From an uncultured Pseudomonadota bacterium (lineage in GTDB: Bacteria; Pseudomonadota; Alphaproteobacteria; Rs-D84): a stretch of DNA of 9,677 nucleotides. Below are positions 5,836 through 9,677 of this stretch, piece after piece. The notes under the pieces are model-generated. The model was not told where the DNA came from. It did not search any database and saw nothing but the letters and a program-made list of their open reading frames with translations. The stretch's first letter is position 1. Each line of letters starts with the position of its first letter. The stretch covers positions 1 through 9,677 of the forward strand of contig CAMYXE010000017.1 of NCBI GenBank assembly GCA_947303165.1, read 5' to 3'. The translations under genes were made by a program, and so were the position numbers.

Positions 5836-5890
5836 GAGCATACACCGAGCATACACTGAGCATACACCCAGCATACAATGTGTATACACC
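5836..5890. repeat. Five 11-bp phased repeats in a divergent control region
   Basis: Consecutive units are GAGCATACACC, GAGCATACACT, GAGCATACACC, CAGCATACAAT and GTGTATACACC; a sixth at 5891-5901 is only partly matching. The fifth contains a perfect palindrome, GTGTATACAC (5880-5889), whose half-site ATACAC recurs in the first three. The 11-bp period places all sites on one face of the helix, as for cooperative repressor binding or replication iterons. The array separates the leaderless minus-strand gene from the rightward operon at 6018. The following 5902-6017 shows no gene and no convincing rightward promoter, only a short CTGC...GCAG hairpin at about 5923-5940. Confidence 0.85.
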
Positions 5891-6017
5891 CAGCACCCCC
5901 TAAACGAAAAACTGCGGCATTTTATGCAGCAATCTTCCCACAATGTCCTCACCGACAAACTGTAAATATCTCCCTAGAGTAAAACCATAGCCAAAACGAT
6001 AAAGAAAGGAGTTTGGT

Positions 6018-6254
6018 ATGGAAAACATCATATTGTCTAAGGATCGATTTACGGAAGATGAACTGGCTGCGTATTGGGGGGTAAAACGCAAAACGTTACA
6101 GAAATGGCGATCATTAGGAATCGGACCGATATACATCAAGATCGGGGCCAGAGCTGTATATCCAAAAGAGGCAGTACAAGAATACGAGCAAGCAAGAATA
6201 TTTGCTGGATGTGGAAAACGCATACAAATCAAAGGGGCAGAAGATGACAAATAA
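6018..6254 (+). CDS. HTH_17-type DNA-binding protein
   Basis: AAAGGAG lies 7 bases before the ATG. The 78-residue product is one MerR-fold domain: FTEDELAAYWGVKRKTLQKW (11-30) forms the helix-turn-helix, GIGPIYIKIGARAVYPKEAVQEYE (34-57) the wing and closing helix, and a short basic tail follows. It shares fold and key positions (GP.YIK.G) with the protein at 1501-1689 but is clearly diverged. Proteins of this type serve as phage early regulators or excisionases. As first gene of the rightward operon, next to the 11-bp repeats, it is a candidate for the protein that binds them. Its last 11 bases overlap the next gene. Confidence 0.88.
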   Translation: MENIILSKDRFTEDELAAYWGVKRKTLQKWRSLGIGPIYIKIGARAVYPKEAVQEYEQARIFAGCGKRIQIKGAEDDK

Positions 6255-6651
6255 TACATCAATCTGTCCTACATGCGGACGTAAAATCACAGAATATAAA
6301 CACACAATCAACAAAACATTGGTTGCAGGTTTGGCAAGATTAAATGCGTTGGGTGGTCGTGCCAGAATAGACAGAATGGGATTGGACTATACGCAATTTA
6401 CAAATTTCCAAAAGCTAAGATATTTCGGTTTGGCAATACCAACCAATGAACACAGCGAATGGCAAATCACAGAACAAGGTGTTTGGTTTTTACAAGGCAG
6501 AATTCAAATATCAAGATTTGTGATAACCAGGAATGCAAATGTCGTTCGTAAAAGCACAGAACTGGTTTTTATAAATCAAGTAAAAGATTGTGTAGATTAC
6601 AAAATCGATTGGAAAGAACAAGCAAGACAACCAAACTTATTCGACAAATAA
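6244..6651 (+). CDS. Phage protein with CPTCG motif and winged-helix-like region
   Basis: The start is the ATG at 6244, with AAGGGG 6 bases upstream and an 11-base overlap with the preceding gene; an earlier in-frame ATG at 6202 lacks support. The 135-residue product opens with SICPTCGRK (C8 and C11), half of a zinc ribbon with no second Cys pair nearby. TLVAGLARLNALGGRARIDRM (25-45) and FTNFQKLRYFGLA (52-64) follow, and then EWQITEQGVWFLQG (72-85), whose pattern resembles a winged-helix domain (helices followed by an ITE.G wing). The tail is basic. Proteins of this appearance occur in the early regions of alphaproteobacterial prophages, but I cannot name a family. A DNA-binding role is inferred. 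Confidence 0.75.
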   Translation: MTNNTSICPTCGRKITEYKHTINKTLVAGLARLNALGGRARIDRMGLDYTQFTNFQKLRYFGLAIPTNEHSEWQITEQGVWFLQGRIQISRFVITRNANVVRKSTELVFINQVKDCVDYKIDWKEQARQPNLFDK

Positions 6652-6660
6652 GGATACGAT

Positions 6661-7272
6661 ATGAAAATACTATTGGATCCGAATATCGCAGTTTTAATCA
6701 AGGATATGTCAGATGCAGAATGTGCTGAGATACTGCGGTGTATATTTGAATATCCAAACAGAGATTGCGAAATAGGACTTTGGAAATACATCAAGACACA
6801 GATAGATCGTGATGCTCAAAAGTATAAAGAGAAATGTGATCGTGCGCTGGCATTGGTAGAAAAACGCAAAGAAACAGACACGAAATCGTCAACGAAATCG
6901 TCCTCGATATCGTGTATGAAATCGTCAGTAATAGTAAGTAGTAAAGAAAAAGATATTGATAAAAATATTGATATTGAAAAAGAAAAAGATAGTAGTATTG
7001 CTGCCAGAAATGTTGAAAATTCGGTAAAACTTGTTGAAAACCATGTTGAAAACTTTTTAATCAATGAATATTTCAGTTTGCAAAGCATAGCACAAGTATT
7101 CCCAGATTTCGCAATTTGTATAAAACCTTTATTGCCAGCAATAGTTACACGAGCAGAAAGAACATTAAAACAAAAACGTCAAGGACAGCGATTGACGATG
7201 AAACAGATTTTAGAATGGGTAGAACAAGAACGTGTTTTTTATCAACAATCACACAATAAGGATAAAGCATGA
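6661..7272 (+). CDS. DUF6291-like phage replication-region protein
   Basis: AAGGAT lies 5 bases before the ATG. The N-terminal domain (about 1-70) fits DUF6291: a MSDAECAEILRCIFEY helix, then LWKYIKTQIDRDAQKYKEKC. A low-complexity linker follows: TKSSTKSSSISCMKSS (about 75-90), then Lys/Asp/Glu-rich sequence (KEKDIDKNIDIEKEKDSS). The C-terminal domain (about 130-203) is helical and basic (RAERTLKQKRQGQRLTMKQILEW). Two domains joined by a repetitive linker is the usual build of phage replisome organisers, and the position between HTH genes and a DUF6362-like gene fits this. No helicase or primase motif is present. The linker DNA contains four 12-bp repeats and an AT-rich tract. The stop overlaps the next start (ATGA). 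Confidence 0.75.
   Translation: MKILLDPNIAVLIKDMSDAECAEILRCIFEYPNRDCEIGLWKYIKTQIDRDAQKYKEKCDRALALVEKRKETDTKSSTKSSSISCMKSSVIVSSKEKDIDKNIDIEKEKDSSIAARNVENSVKLVENHVENFLINEYFSLQSIAQVFPDFAICIKPLLPAIVTRAERTLKQKRQGQRLTMKQILEWVEQERVFYQQSHNKDKA
6881..6928. repeat. Four 12-bp tandem repeats inside the replication gene
   Basis: Units start at 6881, 6893, 6905 and 6917: CGAAATCGTCAA, CGAAATCGTCCT, CGATATCGTGTA and TGAAATCGTCAG. They encode TKSS-type residues. A tract almost without G-C pairs follows (about 6927-7010). Iterons beside an AT-rich unwinding region, within the replication gene itself, is the layout of the lambda origin. Because the repeats also encode simple sequence, a purely protein-level explanation is possible. 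Confidence 0.6.
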
Positions 7273-7670
7273 GTACAGAACAAAAAAAGTGGGATGTAGA
7301 GAAAGTAAAGTACTGGTTAAGAATAGCGGTGTTGGTCGACAAGGCATTGCCGCCGGTTATGCCACCAAAAGTGTCCGGCCAGAAATGGGATATCCTAAGA
7401 GAGTGGTATGAATTGTTATGGGATAAAGACATAGAAGATGTGAGAATGAGATTGCAGCCAACCAATGAGCAAGTATCAATGTGGGAAGAAGTAGTTTTGC
7501 GCTGGTTTAAATTGATAGACAGCGATAAAGATAAAAAAATTATATGGTTACATGCCTGCGGAATTAGCTTTCCAAAAATAAGCAAAAAAATAGGACTAAG
7601 TCGTCAAACAATCATAGCCAGGCATAAAGTGGCCCTGGAACGACTTGTTGATTCATTAAATAATCTGTAG
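7269..7670 (+). CDS. DUF6362-like helix-turn-helix phage protein
   Basis: The ATG at 7269 overlaps the previous stop (ATGA) and has AAGGAT about 7 bases upstream. The 133-residue product begins WDVEKVKYWLRIAVLVDKALPPV (8-30), matching the N-terminal helix of DUF6362 proteins. WDILREWYELLWDK (40-53) follows, and the C-terminus carries IIWLHACGISFPKISKKIGLSRQTIIARHKVALERL (91-126). That last part is a sigma-region-4-like HTH, with ISFPKISKKIG as first helix and SRQTIIARHKVA as recognition helix. Family members are typical of alphaproteobacterial prophages and lie between replication and packaging genes, where they may control late transcription. It is the last gene of this operon and is followed by a terminator. 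Confidence 0.82.
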   Translation: MSTEQKKWDVEKVKYWLRIAVLVDKALPPVMPPKVSGQKWDILREWYELLWDKDIEDVRMRLQPTNEQVSMWEEVVLRWFKLIDSDKDKKIIWLHACGISFPKISKKIGLSRQTIIARHKVALERLVDSLNNL

Positions 7671-7732
7671 GGAAAAATAGCGCATTTTTACATTGCGTTC
7701 ATAGTTGTATAGAGTTAAATAAACCAAAAGAG

Positions 7733-7773
7733 AAAACAGTAAAGAATCTTTGCCTTTACTGTTTTGCAAAAAA
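7733..7773 (+). terminator. Terminator of the replication operon
   Basis: AAAACAGTAAAG (7733-7744) pairs perfectly over 12 bp with CTTTACTGTTTT (7754-7765), loop AATCTTTGC. The 3' arm ends in TTTT. On the minus strand the structure is also followed by a T-rich end, so it may act both ways. It lies 62 bases after the stop at 7670; nothing else is seen in between. Confidence 0.7.
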
Positions 7774-7789
7774 AGCATAATATTTTCGA

Positions 7790-7795
7790 TATAAT
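7790..7795 (+). promoter_or_regulatory. Promoter with perfect TATAAT -10 box
   Basis: TATAAT at 7790-7795 matches the consensus exactly, just downstream of the operon terminator and 51 bases before the next start. No good -35 box lies 17 bases upstream (CAAAAA); TTGCAA at 7764 is 20 bases away. It may need an activator. Transcription would start near 7802. Confidence 0.55.
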
Positions 7796-7811
7796 AGGAC
7801 AACGATATACG

Positions 7812-7834
7812 AACCACCGCAAAGGTGGTTTTTT
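7812..7834 (+). terminator. Terminator-like hairpin just after the promoter
   Basis: AACCACC (7812-7818) and GGTGGTT (7824-7830) form a 7-bp stem with loop GCAAA, followed by a run of T to 7834. It would form about 10 bases into the transcript from the TATAAT at 7790 and 12 bases before the next start codon. It may be an attenuator, an antitermination target or a 5' stabilising hairpin. Confidence 0.65.
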
Positions 7835-7845
7835 AATACGCAAAA

Positions 7846-8388
7846 ATGGCAATCATTAAACTTGAATTATCATCATCGGATAACGATAAGCTGATGACCC
7901 TATGCGAAAAAGATGTCCTATTTACTGCTGCGAAATCATTGACTCAAACGGCACAAAAAGCACAGGAACAAATACAACAGCATTTGCATTCCACCTTTGT
8001 GTTAAGAAAACCGAATTTTGAGAAATCGATCAAAGTGCGGCCAGCCACCAAAGAAACACTTCAAGCAAGTGTGTATACGATGGCAGGCTTTGCAACATTG
8101 CAGCAAACAGGCGGTAGACGTATCGCAAAGACCGGACGGTTAGCAATTCCGCAGTACGATGACCTGCGTGAAATAAAAGCCGTCCGGAAAACCAATCAAC
8201 CGGAATCATTTTTGATGAATCTGAAATCCGGTGGACTGGTTATCGCACGAAGAAAGAACAAAGACATTGAGATTTTATATCACATTAAAAACGTTGCGCT
8301 GGTTCCAAAGAGATTACAGATGCTCGAAATAGGAACGGAAACAGCACAGAAAGAATTCCCTCGCATATTTTCTAAGAACTTACAATAG
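7846..8388 (+). CDS. Phage minor tail protein Z-like protein
   Basis: The 180-residue product shows the pattern of gpZ-type minor tail or tail-completion proteins. It has an early helix VLFTAAKSLTQTAQKAQEQIQQHL (24-47), then FVLRKPNFEKSIKVRPATKETLQASVYTM (51-79) as in family members that read 'pTpf..n.l.vkpatk..l.a.V'. A strand region follows with TGRLAIP (96-102), and IEILYHIKNVALVPKRLQM near the end. The fit is to the general pattern, not to an identified homologue. The ATG at 7846 has no good ribosome site: the nearest AAAGGTGG is about 15 bases away and part of a hairpin. Lying before a methyltransferase gene rather than among tail genes is unusual. The own promoter suggests a new transcription unit. 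Confidence 0.6.
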   Translation: MAIIKLELSSSDNDKLMTLCEKDVLFTAAKSLTQTAQKAQEQIQQHLHSTFVLRKPNFEKSIKVRPATKETLQASVYTMAGFATLQQTGGRRIAKTGRLAIPQYDDLREIKAVRKTNQPESFLMNLKSGGLVIARRKNKDIEILYHIKNVALVPKRLQMLEIGTETAQKEFPRIFSKNLQ

Positions 8389-8475
8389 GTTGTTGAAAAA
8401 AATAGGTTCTGTCAGAAATAAAAACTATCGAGGGTAACGGCGAGCAAAACGCTTTGCTACACATAGAACAAAAAA

Positions 8476-8572
8476 GGTGTCCGCAGTCCGCACCCTTATA
8501 ACAAAAACCGCAGGAATCCGACACTTTATAAAGATAACCCCTGCGGACACATCTGATTAGGTGTCCGCACCC
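8476..8572. repeat. GTCCGCA repeat cluster, GC-richer intergenic block
   Basis: GGT-GTCCGCA-GTCCGCA-CCC (8476-8495) recurs at 8560-8572 as GGT-GTCCGCA-CCC, so the first site is the second with one 7-bp unit duplicated. An inverted copy, TGCGGACAC (8542-8550), pairs with GTGTCCGCA (8561-8569) as a 9-bp stem with a 10-base loop. This stem lies 20 bases before the next gene. The block is more GC-rich than its surroundings. The rest of 8389-8589 holds no gene I can support. Confidence 0.75.
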
Positions 8573-8589
8573 AACCAAAAGAGAAACGA

Positions 8590-9677
8590 ATGAACATTGA
8601 TTTCAAAGAATTAGAATTGAACATAGAATATGTCGATATTGATTTGGTAAAACCATCAGACAAAAACCCACGCACACATACCAAGGAACAAGTGCAACAA
8701 ATTGCAGATTCAATGTGTAAATTTGGTTGGGTCAATCCGATACTGGTTGATGAGAATTATGAAATCATCGCCGGACATGGAAGATTGATGGCTGGTAAAT
8801 TGTTGGGTTACACCAAAGTACCAATCGCAAAATTATGTCACCTATCTGAAAAAGAAAAATTGGGATTACTGGTTGCAGACAACCGTATCACAGAGAACGC
8901 AGGATGGGATGATGAAAAGCTGCAAGAAGTTATGCAGCAATTACACGATGAAAACTTTGACCTGTCTGTGCTTGGTTTTACAAACAAAGAACTGGAAAAG
9001 TTTCGTGCAGAATTTGACAGTGAAATTGAGGCAGCAGCCATCGAAGATATAGTGCCAGACCAGACGGATAAAGTTATATCAAAACAAGGCGATATATGGA
9101 TACTTGGCGAACATCGTTTGTTATGCGGCGATGCATGCATAGCAGAAAACTATGACAAACTGATGAAAGGCGAAATGGCAAATATGGTATTCACTGATCC
9201 GCCATACAATGTCGCATACGATGAAAGCTTCCGGAACAAAAACGAAAAAGCAGAAAACCCAAGATTGATAAAGAACGATAACCTGGGTGATGAGTTCCAA
9301 GAGTTCTTAACCAGAGCAATGGAAAATATCCTGGAACACACAAACGGATCACTATACATCTGCATGGGTGGCAGCGAACTGCATACGTTATACAAAGCAT
9401 TTACAGATGCAGGTGGCAAGTTTGATGCATACATAGTATGGGTCAAAAACACCTTTGCGTTGTCCAGATCCAAATACCAACACCAACACGAATGGATGGT
9501 GTTCGGCAATACTGAATCAGTATACAAAGAACAACACGAGGCAATCCTGTTGGGAAAGAATCCAGGCGACACTGCACCCTGGTACGGTGGTCGGAACCAA
9601 ACAGATGTATGGAACTTTGACAAACCAACCAACAACGATTTGCATCCAACAATGAAACCTGTGGCATTGATAGAACG
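8590..9677 (+). CDS. ParB-domain DNA methyltransferase (3' end missing)
   Basis: The frame is open from the ATG at 8590 to the right edge, giving 362 residues. A ParB/Srx-like nuclease-type domain comes first (about 13-110), with KPSDKNPRTH and the hallmark EIIAGHGRLMAGKLLG (58-73). A linker leads to a DNA (N4-cytosine or N6-adenine) methyltransferase domain from about 170: WILGEHRLLCGDA, catalytic motif IV FTDPPYNVAY (DPPY at 203-206), YIVWVKNTFALSR, HQHEWMVFG and HPTMKP (352-357). Motif IV first, with the SAM-binding FxGxG motif expected after HPTMKP, indicates the beta class; that motif is cut off. Such fusions are common phage orphan methyltransferases beside terminase genes, which may self-modify phage DNA against host restriction. 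No restriction enzyme is seen. The ribosome site (AGAGAAA) is weak. Confidence 0.93.
   Translation, partial: MNIDFKELELNIEYVDIDLVKPSDKNPRTHTKEQVQQIADSMCKFGWVNPILVDENYEIIAGHGRLMAGKLLGYTKVPIAKLCHLSEKEKLGLLVADNRITENAGWDDEKLQEVMQQLHDENFDLSVLGFTNKELEKFRAEFDSEIEAAAIEDIVPDQTDKVISKQGDIWILGEHRLLCGDACIAENYDKLMKGEMANMVFTDPPYNVAYDESFRNKNEKAENPRLIKNDNLGDEFQEFLTRAMENILEHTNGSLYICMGGSELHTLYKAFTDAGGKFDAYIVWVKNTFALSRSKYQHQHEWMVFGNTESVYKEQHEAILLGKNPGDTAPWYGGRNQTDVWNFDKPTNNDLHPTMKPVALIE

Noticed and set aside
5784..5867. N-terminal extension of the 72-aa gene (MYAQCMLGVCSG...)
   Set aside because: The residues are encoded by the 11-bp repeats and the promoter, and there is no ribosome site at the upstream ATG.
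5836..5890. CRISPR-like array
   Set aside because: The 11-bp units abut directly, with no spacers, and no cas genes are present; phased protein sites fit better.
8438..8558. Plus-strand short frame ending in TPADTSD before the methyltransferase
   Set aside because: It lacks a start with a ribosome site; the GTG at 8477 is inside the repeat. All three frames are open here by composition.
8372..8578. Minus-strand Cys-rich frame with CGFC...CGHLFCSMC, like a zinc ribbon
   Set aside because: It needs a TTG start without a ribosome site, runs against all neighbours, and its Cys/Gly pattern comes from the GTCCGCA repeats.
9150..9635. 161-residue minus-strand frame at the right end
   Set aside because: It lies opposite the methyltransferase coding region with DPPY and HPTMKP motifs, and has no recognisable content.

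Overview
The window looks like the integrase-proximal end of an integrated temperate phage, or phage-like element, in the chromosome of a low-GC bacterium. The host is probably an alphaproteobacterium. That rests on the tRNA-Asn sequence, on a DUF6362-like phage protein, and on a ParB/methyltransferase gene of the kind common in alphaproteobacterial prophages. It is an inference from resemblance, not from a search.

Region 1 (1-1281) reads as host flank: a hypothetical gene cut by the left edge, one or two small convergent genes on the minus strand, a 16-bp direct repeat pair, and a complete tRNA-Asn(GTT) on the minus strand with encoded CCA, its own promoter and its own terminator. Region 2 (1282-3008) is the integration module: a noncoding stretch with operator-like repeats, a 62-aa AlpA/excisionase-type HTH gene, and a complete 407-aa tyrosine recombinase. 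A duplicated 22-bp leader sequence brackets the recombinase gene. Region 3 (3050-4696) is a tightly packed operon of five small unknown genes; its first and fourth genes are diverged paralogues.

Region 4 (4815-7670) looks like a control and replication module. It has a regulator-like gene behind a terminator-like hairpin, a divergent 72-aa minus-strand gene with a promoter placed to give a leaderless mRNA, and five 11-bp phased repeats between the divergent units. A rightward operon follows: an HTH protein, a winged-helix-like protein, a DUF6291-like replication-type protein and a DUF6362-like HTH protein. Four 12-bp repeats lie inside the replication-type gene and are followed by a very AT-rich tract, an arrangement like the lambda origin inside gene O.

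Region 5 (7671-9677) starts with a terminator, a perfect TATAAT and a second terminator-like hairpin. It then carries a gpZ-like tail protein gene, a GC-richer intergenic block with GTCCGCA repeats, and a ParB-domain/beta-class DNA methyltransferase gene that runs off the right edge. The genes fit a phage that integrates near tRNA-Asn, controls its early region from 4.8-6.0 kb, replicates from the 6.0-7.7 kb block, and starts packaging or structural functions to the right. No complete new defence or mobile system is visible. The most unusual things here are regulatory DNA layouts.
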